A stretch of 35,096 nucleotides of DNA from Candidatus Shapirobacteria bacterium (GTDB lineage: Bacteria > Patescibacteriota > Microgenomatia > UBA12405). The notes beneath the pieces were generated by a model. The model ran no database searches, was not told where the DNA came from, and saw nothing but the letters and a program-made list of their open reading frames with translations. The first letter of the stretch is position 1, and every line of letters begins with the position of its first letter. The stretch spans positions 1 to 35,096 of the forward strand of contig JAGORQ010000010.1 in assembly GCA_018062705.1 (NCBI GenBank), written 5' to 3'. This document shows, piece after piece, positions 15,890-23,909 of the stretch. Position numbers and translations under genes: made by a program.

Positions 15890-17152
15890 ATGAAACCAAA
15901 ATTTATTATTCAAAAAATCAAAAATATTTTTTGGCATTTACCCAAAAGTATCTTCTGGAATTTTTATTACGGTTTTCCTTCAAAAAAACTTATTTTAATT
16001 GGGGTAACTGGCACCGACGGCAAAACTACTACCACCAATTTAATCTACAAAATACTAACCGAAGCTGGATTCAGCACTGGACTAATTAGTACTCTCGGTT
16101 GCACTATCGGCAACAAGACTATCAAAACCGGCCTTCACACCACCTCACCCGACCCTAAAGTAATTCAAAAACTTTTGAGAGAAATGGTTGACGGAGGAGT
16201 CACCCATTGTGTTCTCGAAGTTACCGCCCACGCCATCGACCAATTTCGTTTTTTTGGTTGCTATTTTGAAATTTCGGCCATCACCAACATTTCTCACGAA
16301 CACCTAGACGACTTCCCGACACTTGATGTCTATGCCAAAACAAAAGCCTTACTTTTTTCCAAATCTAAAATTGCCGTACTAAATGCCGATGATGGTTATT
16401 TTGGCTATATCAAGAAAAACATCACCGTCCCGATTATTACCTACTCAGTTAATTCATCTGCAGACTACCAAGCCAAAAATATAAAATTACAAACCGATTC
16501 ACTCGTATTTACCGTCAATCAAAAACTTTTTAAAACCGACAGCACCTATCACTACCAAATTTACAACATACTAATTGCCATTATTATCAGTCAGCATCTA
16601 AAACTAAGCACCAAGTTAGTTCAAAAAATTATCCTGCATTTTCCCGAAATAAAAGGTCGGCGTGAAATAATCAAAAACAACTTAAAAATTAGAACTATTG
16701 TTGATTTTGCCCACACTCCGGCAGCCCTAAAAGAAACCCTCACTTCATTAAAAATCAGCACCAAAGGTAAATTAATAGTCATCTTCGGTGCCACCGGAGG
16801 CCGAGATCAAACAAAACGACCGCTAATGGGCAAGGTGGTTTCGGAACTATCAGACCTGGCCTACATAACTAGTGACGACACTCGCGGTGAATCTGTCGAA
16901 AAAATTAACCAACAAATAATCTCTGGTATTAACCAATCAAGAATTAAATCCAATAAATTTTCTTATTTTGACATTCCTCATCGCCAAGATGCTTTCAATC
17001 TGGCTGTACTCCAATCTGGACCCGGCGACACGATTATAGCCTGCGGTAAAGGTCATGAAACCACTATCCTCCTGGGTAATACTGAGTATCCCTGGTCTGA
17101 GGCAGAAGCTTTTAGAAGTGCCTTTCGTAATCGTCTAAAATCAAATGACTAG
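15890..17152 (+). CDS. murE: MurE-like Mur ligase (stem-peptide amino acid ligase)
   Basis: The family adds the third residue of the peptidoglycan stem peptide with ATP. Seen: P-loop GVTGTDGKTTTTNLIY (about residues 38-53), HTTSPDP, EVTAHAIDQFRF and TNISHEHLDDFPTLDVYAKT. The C-terminal domain follows with GRREII, VDFAHTPAALKETL, FGATGGRDQTKRPLMG and CGKGHET. At 420 residues it is shorter than the usual 490 because the N-terminal UMAG-binding domain is reduced to about 35 residues. In place of the DNPR motif that marks diaminopimelate-specific MurE it has SDDTRGE, so the amino acid added is uncertain. It has its own promoter and overlaps the next gene by 8 bases. Confidence 0.85.
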   Translation: MKPKFIIQKIKNIFWHLPKSIFWNFYYGFPSKKLILIGVTGTDGKTTTTNLIYKILTEAGFSTGLISTLGCTIGNKTIKTGLHTTSPDPKVIQKLLREMVDGGVTHCVLEVTAHAIDQFRFFGCYFEISAITNISHEHLDDFPTLDVYAKTKALLFSKSKIAVLNADDGYFGYIKKNITVPIITYSVNSSADYQAKNIKLQTDSLVFTVNQKLFKTDSTYHYQIYNILIAIIISQHLKLSTKLVQKIILHFPEIKGRREIIKNNLKIRTIVDFAHTPAALKETLTSLKISTKGKLIVIFGATGGRDQTKRPLMGKVVSELSDLAYITSDDTRGESVEKINQQIISGINQSRIKSNKFSYFDIPHRQDAFNLAVLQSGPGDTIIACGKGHETTILLGNTEYPWSEAEAFRSAFRNRLKSND

Positions 17153-17732
17153 CTTTAATTTAAAAACCAACTCAGATATTGCGACAAACTATCAAAAAGG
17201 TTTACTACCTCAGCGCAACCTACCTGGAGCTTTTTATCAAGACACCAGTTGTCGGTCAAACCTAGCTAATTTTTTCCTTAGCTCCGAAAACCGCCGCATC
17301 CTTCGCAAAACCGAAAACTTTTCTTATGAAGTTACCCCTTTAAAAGACTTTTCCTACACCCCTCAGGTTCAAAAACAAATAAAAGACTGGATCAAACAAC
17401 TTGGTTGGGATTTTCCTATAAGCTCTGTAAAGACTATTTTTACCAAGCATATTTTCAATCAAGTATATGTCTGGAGATATCAAGAAAAAATAGTCGCCTT
17501 TGACGTCTGTTATTTAAATAGTGAACTGTGTCATACTGCTTATGTATTTTTCGATCCTAATTTTTCACGAACGGGTTTGCCAATTAGATTAGTTCTTCAG
17601 TGTGTTATCGACAGTCAAACCGCTGGGCAAAAGTATTGTTATTTGGGAAGATATACAGAAGGTTCATACAAACGCACCATGCCCGGTTTTGAATATTATC
17701 AAAACGGCGAATGGCTAAAATATTCTAAATAA
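17145..17732 (+). CDS. Arginyltransferase (ATE/Bpt)-like GNAT protein
   Basis: 195 residues. The C-terminal half follows the ATE C-terminal (GNAT) pattern: YVWRYQEKIVAFDVCYL, AYVFFDPNFSRTGLPIRLVL, then YCYLGRYTEGSYKRTMPGFE (about residues 163-182), the last matching the YYLGYY...YK segment of aminoacyl-tRNA protein transferases. The N-terminus has a Cys (CRSNLANF) and NRRILRKTENF, as in ATE/Bpt, but not the full CxxC cluster. Known members transfer Arg or Leu from tRNA to protein N-termini; FemX-type enzymes with a related fold act on peptidoglycan precursors. Its place between two Mur ligases makes a wall-related substrate plausible. That role is inference only. Confidence 0.6.
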   Translation: MTSFNLKTNSDIATNYQKGLLPQRNLPGAFYQDTSCRSNLANFFLSSENRRILRKTENFSYEVTPLKDFSYTPQVQKQIKDWIKQLGWDFPISSVKTIFTKHIFNQVYVWRYQEKIVAFDVCYLNSELCHTAYVFFDPNFSRTGLPIRLVLQCVIDSQTAGQKYCYLGRYTEGSYKRTMPGFEYYQNGEWLKYSK

Positions 17733-17735
17733 TTT

Positions 17736-19034
17736 ATGAAAATTCACATCTTAGCCATCGCCGGATCAATGACTACATCTTTAGCAATTGCTCTAAAAAA
17801 ACAAGGTCATCTAGTTAGTGGCACCGATCAAGAAAAAATATTTCCCCCATTTAGTACTCAATTATTAGGTGCAGATATTCCGATAAACTCCACAAAAATA
17901 GATAGTACTATTGACCTATGTATCATTGGTTCGGCCTATTCTAAATTCTCTCGTTGTGTTAATGAATTTGAAACTATCAAAAGTCTCAACATTCCCTACA
18001 TCTCTGCCACCGAATATCTGTCTCAAAATTTAGTTAAATCAGAATCAATAGTAGTTGCCGGCAGTTTTGGTAAAACTACCATCACCACCCTTCTCTCTTT
18101 TTTATTCACCAAATTAAAATTAAATCCTAACTATTTTTTTGGAGGCCAATCAGTTGACAATTTACCTTCATTGAATTTTTCTGACTCAAACTGGTCTGTG
18201 GTCGAAGGTGATGAGTCAATCAACGGACTCGACACCCAGGCTAAATTCTTCAGCTATCATCCTAAATATCTAATTCTGACTAGTGCCCAGTGGGAACACA
18301 AAGAATCATATTTAACTTTTCAAGATAATTTCAATGCTTTCAAAAAACTGGTCGAATTACTCCCCCAAGACGGTATTCTGGTTTACAACCCTCATGATAC
18401 TGAAATAAGTAATATCCTACCGTATTGTCAGGCGACTAAAACCCCTTACCAGTCTTTTGATTTTGATACCAATTTAATTGGCCATCATAACCATGAAAAT
18501 ATTTGTGCAACACTGACCTTAATCAAAGCCTTGAATCTAAATATTGATCAATCACTTAATTTTATAAAAGAATTTCACGGTGTCAGTCGGCGTCTTGAAA
18601 TTAAAAACAAGAATAAAAATATTATTATCGATGACTTTGCCCAATCAGCCAACAGAATTCTCCAGTCTCTAAATGCAGTCAAGTCCAGTTATCCACAAAA
18701 AAGTCTCAAGGTCTACTTCGAGCCTCATGCCTCATTTTTACAAAACAAATCTGCCATAAAAGATTACGCCACTACCTTTGATGGAGCTGAAGAAGTCGTC
18801 TTATCCCAAATCAAATTTAATTCAAACATTTCCAAAGCCGACCGAGTAACCGCCTCGACATACCGTGAAGTTATTGGCAAAAAATTAGTCTATCTACCCT
18901 CCAACGATGAAATCTTTAATCACTACATAAACACACTAAAACCTTCCGATATTCTCATTCATTTCAGTTCTGGCGGACTTGACGGACTCAACAACCTTGA
19001 CCGTATAATTGCTATACTAAATACATCCTTATGA
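17736..19034 (+). CDS. MurC/Mpl-type Mur ligase
   Basis: 432 residues with the three Mur domains: an N-terminal Rossmann domain (HILAIAGSMTTSLAIAL, GTDQEKIFPPFSTQL), an ATP domain with P-loop VVAGSFGKTTITTLL (about residues 107-121), and EGDESI...KFFSYHPKYLILTSAQWEHKESY. The C-terminal part has SRRLEIK, DDFAQSANRI and HFSSGGLDGL, the last resembling SNGGFGG of Mpl, the murein tripeptide ligase. The usual GTHGKTT is GSFGKTT, and the DDYAHHP-type His pair is replaced by Gln-Ser. It may be MurC, joining L-Ala to UDP-MurNAc, or a recycling ligase. As the only such gene here it probably does the MurC step. It overlaps mraY by ATGA. Confidence 0.75.
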   Translation: MKIHILAIAGSMTTSLAIALKKQGHLVSGTDQEKIFPPFSTQLLGADIPINSTKIDSTIDLCIIGSAYSKFSRCVNEFETIKSLNIPYISATEYLSQNLVKSESIVVAGSFGKTTITTLLSFLFTKLKLNPNYFFGGQSVDNLPSLNFSDSNWSVVEGDESINGLDTQAKFFSYHPKYLILTSAQWEHKESYLTFQDNFNAFKKLVELLPQDGILVYNPHDTEISNILPYCQATKTPYQSFDFDTNLIGHHNHENICATLTLIKALNLNIDQSLNFIKEFHGVSRRLEIKNKNKNIIIDDFAQSANRILQSLNAVKSSYPQKSLKVYFEPHASFLQNKSAIKDYATTFDGAEEVVLSQIKFNSNISKADRVTASTYREVIGKKLVYLPSNDEIFNHYINTLKPSDILIHFSSGGLDGLNNLDRIIAILNTSL

Positions 19035-20065
19035 TTCATCTTTATCTAGGCCTGCTTCTTTTCTCCTTCTTAACCACTTCAGTTTTAGTAGTGCCGTTTA
19101 TTAACCTACTTTACAAACTAAAATTTCAACGTCAAAAACAAAAAACTTTGGATTTTCAAAACAAACGAACACCAATTTTTGATCAATACCACGCTCAAAA
19201 AGCTGGCACTCCAGTTGGAGGGGGCTTGCTAATTATCACCACAGTTTGCCTGCTTTTCTTTTTTCTCTTCAATACCCTCAAACTGTCCAATATTTTTATA
19301 TCCAGCAACTTTAAAATTAATCAAGAAATAGGCATCATATTTTTTACATTTATCTCTTTTGGACTTTTGGGTTTATATGACGATGTCCTCAAGTTCTTCC
19401 AACTCGAAAAAACTGGTTTTTTTGGGTTGAGGATGAAGCACAAACTGATACTTCAAATTATATTGGCGTTGATAATTTCATGCCTCACTTATTTCAGACT
19501 GGGGATTAATTTTGTTTACATCCCTTTTGCTGGACCTGTCAGCCTAGGCTTATTTTCACTTCCTCTTTACACCACTGTTATCGTCGCCTTTGCTAATTTT
19601 TTTAATATCACCGACGGCCTAGATGGGTTAAGTACCGGACTTTTAATGATTTCACTATTTGCCTTTTGGTTTTTAGCTAGCAGCTCTCTTGATACACCCA
19701 TCACTCTTTTCCTGGCGCTTTGGATAGGTTCCCTGATTGCTTTTCTTTATTTTAATGTGTATCCAGCTCGTATCTGGTTAGGTGATGTTGGCTCACTCTC
19801 ATTTGGAGCAACATTTGCAGTAATCGCTGTACTTTTGGGTAAAATTGTCCCACTTCTAATCATTGGTGCGCCATTCATTGTTGAAGGTATGAGTAGTGCC
19901 ATCCAAATGTTTAGCAAAGCCTACCTCAAGAAAAAAATATTTCTGGCAGCCCCCATACACTTAACCCTACAAAAAATCGGCTGGGAAGAACCCAAAATCG
20001 TCGCCCGCGCCTGGCTAGCCGGAATTATTTTAGCAATTTTTGGATTATGGCTCGGATTAAGCTAA
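19031..20065 (+). CDS. mraY: Phospho-N-acetylmuramoyl-pentapeptide-transferase
   Basis: It forms lipid I on the inner membrane face from UDP-MurNAc-peptide and undecaprenyl phosphate. 344 residues with about ten hydrophobic segments. Motifs: HAQKAGTPVGGGLLI (about residues 54-68), GLYDDVLKFF with the catalytic Asp pair, FFNITDGLDGLSTG, RIWLGDVGSLSFG and APIHLTLQKIGWEE near the C-terminus. The last replaces the usual HHH of MraY with H-L-T, an odd loss in a catalytic-loop motif; the Asp residues are intact. It overlaps the previous gene by 4 bases and the next by 19. Confidence 0.93.
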   Translation: MIHLYLGLLLFSFLTTSVLVVPFINLLYKLKFQRQKQKTLDFQNKRTPIFDQYHAQKAGTPVGGGLLIITTVCLLFFFLFNTLKLSNIFISSNFKINQEIGIIFFTFISFGLLGLYDDVLKFFQLEKTGFFGLRMKHKLILQIILALIISCLTYFRLGINFVYIPFAGPVSLGLFSLPLYTTVIVAFANFFNITDGLDGLSTGLLMISLFAFWFLASSSLDTPITLFLALWIGSLIAFLYFNVYPARIWLGDVGSLSFGATFAVIAVLLGKIVPLLIIGAPFIVEGMSSAIQMFSKAYLKKKIFLAAPIHLTLQKIGWEEPKIVARAWLAGIILAIFGLWLGLS

Positions 20066-20664
20066 CAGAACTAAAAACAGAAATTCAAAAGTATTTAGGA
20101 ATTCCTTATTTTAAAAATACCGGAAAATATAAAAACTCCGGGGACAATGTCATGGTTGGTAAAGGTAATGCCCACGAAATTGCTTTAAAAACTGTTGAGA
20201 TGGCCAACTCAAAGAATATTAAACTGTTGGAGCTCGACGACCAGCAAATTTACAATTTTCAAAAAAAACACCACCTTGGAATCGATTGTTCTGGTCTTGT
20301 TTGCCACCTCGTCAATTTTTGTTTTGACAAAAACCTTAACCCTCGACGGACTTCAGCTGACATGCTCACCACTGCCCCCATCGCCTCACCAATTGATTTA
20401 TCACTAATCACCACTGGCGATCTTATCCGTCTCGACTCCGGCCACCATGTGTTGCTTGTGGTTGAAAAAACTAAAGAGTTGATTGTCTACATTCATAGTA
20501 GCGACAAAACCACTATTCGTGGCGTTCATTACGGCACAATAGAAATTAACAACCCCAAGGCAGATTTAGACAAACAAAACTGGTCCGACGTCACTAAAGA
20601 CGGTAAACCCTATTCCGATCTCTACCACCCCGCAAAAGGGGATGGGGTGTTTAGGGTAAATTAA
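20047..20664 (+). CDS. NlpC/P60-like cysteine peptidase domain protein
   Basis: 205 residues with the Cys-His core of the NlpC/P60 fold: HHLGIDCSGLVCHLVNF (catalytic Cys at about residue 80) and DSGHHVLLVVE (His at about residue 134). Members cut peptidoglycan stem peptides. No signal peptide or transmembrane helix is visible, so it would act in the cytosol or be exported another way; a role on precursors or a transferase-like relative is possible. It overlaps mraY by 19 bases, placing it in the wall operon. The start ATG 20047 is the only good candidate. Confidence 0.75.
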   Translation: MARIKLTELKTEIQKYLGIPYFKNTGKYKNSGDNVMVGKGNAHEIALKTVEMANSKNIKLLELDDQQIYNFQKKHHLGIDCSGLVCHLVNFCFDKNLNPRRTSADMLTTAPIASPIDLSLITTGDLIRLDSGHHVLLVVEKTKELIVYIHSSDKTTIRGVHYGTIEINNPKADLDKQNWSDVTKDGKPYSDLYHPAKGDGVFRVN

Positions 20665-20835
20665 CTATTTCTCCTCCACTAACTCACTGTATTTTAACGG
20701 CTCAAGTGATTGCACCTCCACTTCGGTACCACACTCCTGACATTCCAAAATATCTCCCACCACCATTCCTTCTGGTTTGGCTATTTCTGTTGAACAATCA
20801 GGGCAAATTATTTTGTTTGTAGCTATAGAATCCAT
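20665..20835 (-). CDS. LysW-like zinc-ribbon carrier protein
   Basis: A 56-residue minus-strand gene in the gap after the peptidase gene. It reads MDSIATNKIICPDCSTEIAK, then a glycine/acid-rich turn with GDILECQECGTEVEVQSLE and PLKYSELVEEK. The two C-x2-C pairs and the GDILEC...ECG...EVEVQSLEPL pattern match LysW/AmCP, which carries alpha-aminoadipate or glutamate during lysine/arginine biosynthesis. The usual EDWGE tail, whose last Glu is the attachment point, is missing; it ends EEK. It may be a modified carrier or only a zinc ribbon. It is divergently paired with the PLP enzyme gene and shares a palindromic promoter with it. Confidence 0.75.
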   Translation of the reverse strand: MDSIATNKIICPDCSTEIAKPEGMVVGDILECQECGTEVEVQSLEPLKYSELVEEK

Positions 20836-20848
20836 TTTTAGTCAAAAA

Positions 20849-20858
20849 ATTATATAAT
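20849..20858. promoter_or_regulatory. Palindromic bidirectional -10 region
   Basis: ATTATATAAT gives TATAAT on the plus strand (20853-20858), 11 bases before ATG 20870, and TATAAT on the minus strand (20849-20854), 13 bases before the LysW-like ATG at 20835. Both would yield leaderless or nearly leaderless mRNAs, and the two polymerases would compete for one site, linking expression of the two genes. Confidence 0.5.
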
Positions 20859-20869
20859 TAACTAATTAT

Positions 20870-21652
20870 ATGACACCTTTAGTTCAATTTGGAGACGTAT
20901 ATCTCAAACACGAAGACCAAAATCTCACCGGTTCTGCCAAAGACCGCGCCATCGAACTTCAAATAGACAACTTAATAAGCCAAGGTTACAAATCTGCAGT
21001 TATTTCTTCTACTGGTAACGCCGCTATTTCCGCTCAATACTTTTGTCATCTCAAAAAAATCCCTCTTACAATTTTTGTCTCACCCAATATTAACCCCCAC
21101 AAGCTTCTCACTATAAAAAATAAAAATAATTCAAAAATTTTTAAAAGTAATCAACCAATATCCGACGCTTTCAAATTCGCGAAAACAAATAATGCCTATC
21201 TACTCCGCCAATCCACTGATCCAATTGCTTTGTTAGGCTACCAAAAAATTAGTCAGGAATTAATTGCCCAACTCCCCAAAATTACCAGTATTTTTATCCC
21301 AGTTGGTAGTGGCACAACCTTGCTGGGAATTTCCCAATCTCTTCCCCAATCAGTTAAAATTTTTGCAGTTCAACCCGCATCACATTGTCCTATCGCCTCA
21401 TATTTTGACAAAAATTTTCAATCCGAAAATAGCACAGTCACTGACGCTCTTTCAGTTAAACTTCTACCCCTTAAAAAGAGAGTAATTGATGCCTGTTTTT
21501 CTGGAGTCGTCATCCAAAACCAAAATATAATTCAACAAGATATCCCCACATCTCCCGAGGGTAACTTGGCCTACGCCGGTTTTCTCAAGGTTAAAAATTC
21601 TCAACCAGTAGGGGATTACCCTGTTATTCTTTTAACCGGAGCTGTTCGCTAA
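20870..21652 (+). CDS. PLP-dependent enzyme, fold type II (threonine synthase/cysteine synthase-like)
   Basis: 260 residues, short for this family (about 300-400). The PLP lysine is in KHEDQNLTGSAKDRAIELQI (Lys at about residue 25 in the S-x-KDR motif), followed by the phosphate/substrate loop SSTGNAAISAQYF (about residue 46). PVGSGTTLLGISQ (about residue 143) is the glycine-rich PLP-phosphate loop. TSPEGNLAYAGF near the C-terminus is also typical. Candidate reactions include threonine synthase, cysteine synthase or 2,3-diaminopropionate synthase type chemistry; the sequence does not decide. It starts from a divergent promoter shared with the LysW-like gene and its stop overlaps the ATP-grasp start. 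Confidence 0.8.
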   Translation: MTPLVQFGDVYLKHEDQNLTGSAKDRAIELQIDNLISQGYKSAVISSTGNAAISAQYFCHLKKIPLTIFVSPNINPHKLLTIKNKNNSKIFKSNQPISDAFKFAKTNNAYLLRQSTDPIALLGYQKISQELIAQLPKITSIFIPVGSGTTLLGISQSLPQSVKIFAVQPASHCPIASYFDKNFQSENSTVTDALSVKLLPLKKRVIDACFSGVVIQNQNIIQQDIPTSPEGNLAYAGFLKVKNSQPVGDYPVILLTGAVR

Positions 21653-22767
21653 TGTTACCCATATTTGAACTGTTAAATCAAAGTAAATATTATTTTTACT
21701 TTTTAGTTGTCGATGAGTTTTTAGATATCAAGTTGCCGGAATTAAATAATTTATATTCGATTTCACCTCAGTCATTAAACATAACTTTAAGAGAAAAAAA
21801 TTCAGGATTACTGTTGTCACACCCAACTACTCAAAAATTCATCAATGACACCACTCCCACTGGTTTCACCCCTGTCATTATTCCCTTCAAGCCATCATCA
21901 AAATTAGAAATTATTTGCCACAATAATAAATGGATTTTGGCCGCCAATCAGGCCACCCTCAATCGCTATTTTGAAGACAAAATAAAATTTACCGACCTTT
22001 GTTATCAAAACGGTTTACCTCAAATACCCAACCTAGTTGGACCCTTATCGTCAGAACTATATTCACTCGCCGAAAGTAAATTTGGCTTAGAATTGGTAGC
22101 TCAAACTCATTTTGGTTGGGCCGGCAACAGTACCCATTTAGCCAAGTCGTTTTCTCAAATAAGCCAATTAATCGAACCAAATACCGTCGTCAAACTCTCC
22201 CCCTTATTAACCGGCTATTCACTTTTGAATAATTGCTGTCTCACTTCAGCTGGCTTAATTCAAAGTCCACCAGCCCTCCAATATACTGGCTTACCTGAAT
22301 TTACCCAAAATCCTTTTGCCACTGTTGGTCGCCAATGGCCTTGTTTGGCCCCTACTGAGATTCAACAACAGGTCCGACATGTTACCGAAAAATTTTCCAC
22401 CATCCTTCAGTCACAAAAATTCCGCGGCTTTTTTGGGCTTGATTTTTTTGTTAACAACAACCAAGTTTATTTGCTCGAATGCAACCCCCGACTCACGGCC
22501 TCTTTTGCTTTTTACACAGAAATTGAAATGAAGCACCAACTCAATCCATTATTTTTGCTCCATCTGATCCAATTTCTCGACCTAGATTATTCAATTAATA
22601 TTAATCAAGAAGCTTCCCGTTTTTACCTACCCGATTTTATTGGCTCAGAACTAACTCAAAAAAATTCCACTGGTACCACCATAAAAAAATTCCACAACTT
22701 TACCCCTTTTACTCATACTTTTGATCCTGTCATTATCGACCCCACAATTTCTGCCAAATTTTTATGA
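21652..22767 (+). CDS. ATP-grasp ligase of unknown specificity
   Basis: 371 residues. The ATP-grasp core is visible in NQATLNRYFEDKIKFTDLCY (about residues 102-121), the start of the nucleotide-binding subdomain. FRGFFGLDFFVNNNQVYLLE then CNPRLTAS (about residues 257-284) carries the Mg-binding E-x-N-P-R motif. These enzymes join a carboxylate to an amine or thiol through an acyl phosphate. Its stop overlaps ftsW and its start overlaps the PLP gene stop, so it is part of the wall operon. It occupies a place where a Mur ligase or Ddl might be expected but resembles neither closely. A dipeptide or amino acid ligation for the wall is inference. Confidence 0.78.
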   Translation: MLPIFELLNQSKYYFYFLVVDEFLDIKLPELNNLYSISPQSLNITLREKNSGLLLSHPTTQKFINDTTPTGFTPVIIPFKPSSKLEIICHNNKWILAANQATLNRYFEDKIKFTDLCYQNGLPQIPNLVGPLSSELYSLAESKFGLELVAQTHFGWAGNSTHLAKSFSQISQLIEPNTVVKLSPLLTGYSLLNNCCLTSAGLIQSPPALQYTGLPEFTQNPFATVGRQWPCLAPTEIQQQVRHVTEKFSTILQSQKFRGFFGLDFFVNNNQVYLLECNPRLTASFAFYTEIEMKHQLNPLFLLHLIQFLDLDYSININQEASRFYLPDFIGSELTQKNSTGTTIKKFHNFTPFTHTFDPVIIDPTISAKFL

Positions 22768-23909
22768 GTCCACGCCCGCCTTCCAAAATTTCCTTGATTG
22801 GTATTATCCTCAGTTTACTTTTTATTGGGATAATTTTTATTGCGATCTCCTCACAAAATGATGCCCAAACAACCACCGGTGATCAATACTTTTTTATCAA
22901 AAAACAACTGGTTTGGTTACTAATCGGTTCAGTTGCTTTTATCGTCGGCTCAAAATTAAAACTATCAGCACTTACAAAATACATTAATTTATTTTATTTT
23001 GGTTCAATTTTTTTATTATTACTGGTAATGATTCCCCAGTTTGGTTCAAGCGCCTTAGGCGCCAGCCGTTGGCTAAACCTTGGTATCATCGGAATCCAAC
23101 CATCGGAAATTTACAAATTTATAGCAATTATTTTTTTTGCTAACCTTTTCAGTAAACCTGACAAAAGAACTATTAAAAAACTATTAATCTACTTATTGCC
23201 AGCTCTATTTTTAATTCTACTTGAACCAAATTTTAGTACCGTAGTTTTAATCTCAACAATAATTTTAACTATGTATTATCTGTCTGGTGGCGAAATACTT
23301 CCGATTTTTACCATCAGTTTTTTGGCAGTTATTATTGGGTTAGTACTAGTCGTCATTACCCCATACCGGCTTGCGAGACTTTCGACCCTACTTAATCGGG
23401 ATAAAACCGAAATTGCCAGTTACCATTCAAATCAAATGCTTTTAACCTTAGCCTCAGGTGGACTGTTTGGCAAAGGGTTTGCCAACTCTGATCAAAAATA
23501 TCGTTATTTACCAAAAATTTCTACAGATTCTATACTGGCTGTTGTCGGTGAAGAGGTTGGGTTTGTTGGAATTTTCACTATTATAGTTCTGTTCATTCTT
23601 TTGATCTTAGCTATTTTTTCAATTAGTCACAAAACCCCCTCGCTTTTTCATCAACTCATCTGCCAAGGTATAGCTGTTTGGATAGGTTCACAAGCTTTAA
23701 TAAACATTGCCGCCGTCTCCGCTCTTATCCCTCTAACTGGTGTTACCTTGCCCCTAATTTCCTACGGCGGTTCATCACTCACTTCACTTCTTTTCGGGCT
23801 TGGTTTAGTCCGAAATGTCCAAAACCAATCTAAATTGCTATACTCAAATGTACATGCCCCAATCAAAAACAGCCATTCTCACCGGCAACCACCACACGCC
23901 CGCCATTGA
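22764..23909 (+). CDS. ftsW: SEDS-family glycan polymerase FtsW
   Basis: It polymerises lipid II at the septum with the partner PBP. 381 residues with about ten hydrophobic segments. Family motifs: GASRWLNLGIIGIQPSEIYK (about residues 98-117), LEPNFSTVVLI with the acidic residue of the DxG-like motif, GGLFGKGFANSDQKYRYLPK, TDSILAVVGEEVGFVG, and PLTGVTLPLISYGGSSLTSL near the end. FtsW rather than RodA is chosen because it lies directly before murG and the fts genes. A second SEDS gene lies at 31069. It overlaps the ATP-grasp gene by ATGA. Confidence 0.9.
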   Translation: MSPRPPSKISLIGIILSLLFIGIIFIAISSQNDAQTTTGDQYFFIKKQLVWLLIGSVAFIVGSKLKLSALTKYINLFYFGSIFLLLLVMIPQFGSSALGASRWLNLGIIGIQPSEIYKFIAIIFFANLFSKPDKRTIKKLLIYLLPALFLILLEPNFSTVVLISTIILTMYYLSGGEILPIFTISFLAVIIGLVLVVITPYRLARLSTLLNRDKTEIASYHSNQMLLTLASGGLFGKGFANSDQKYRYLPKISTDSILAVVGEEVGFVGIFTIIVLFILLILAIFSISHKTPSLFHQLICQGIAVWIGSQALINIAAVSALIPLTGVTLPLISYGGSSLTSLLFGLGLVRNVQNQSKLLYSNVHAPIKNSHSHRQPPHARH

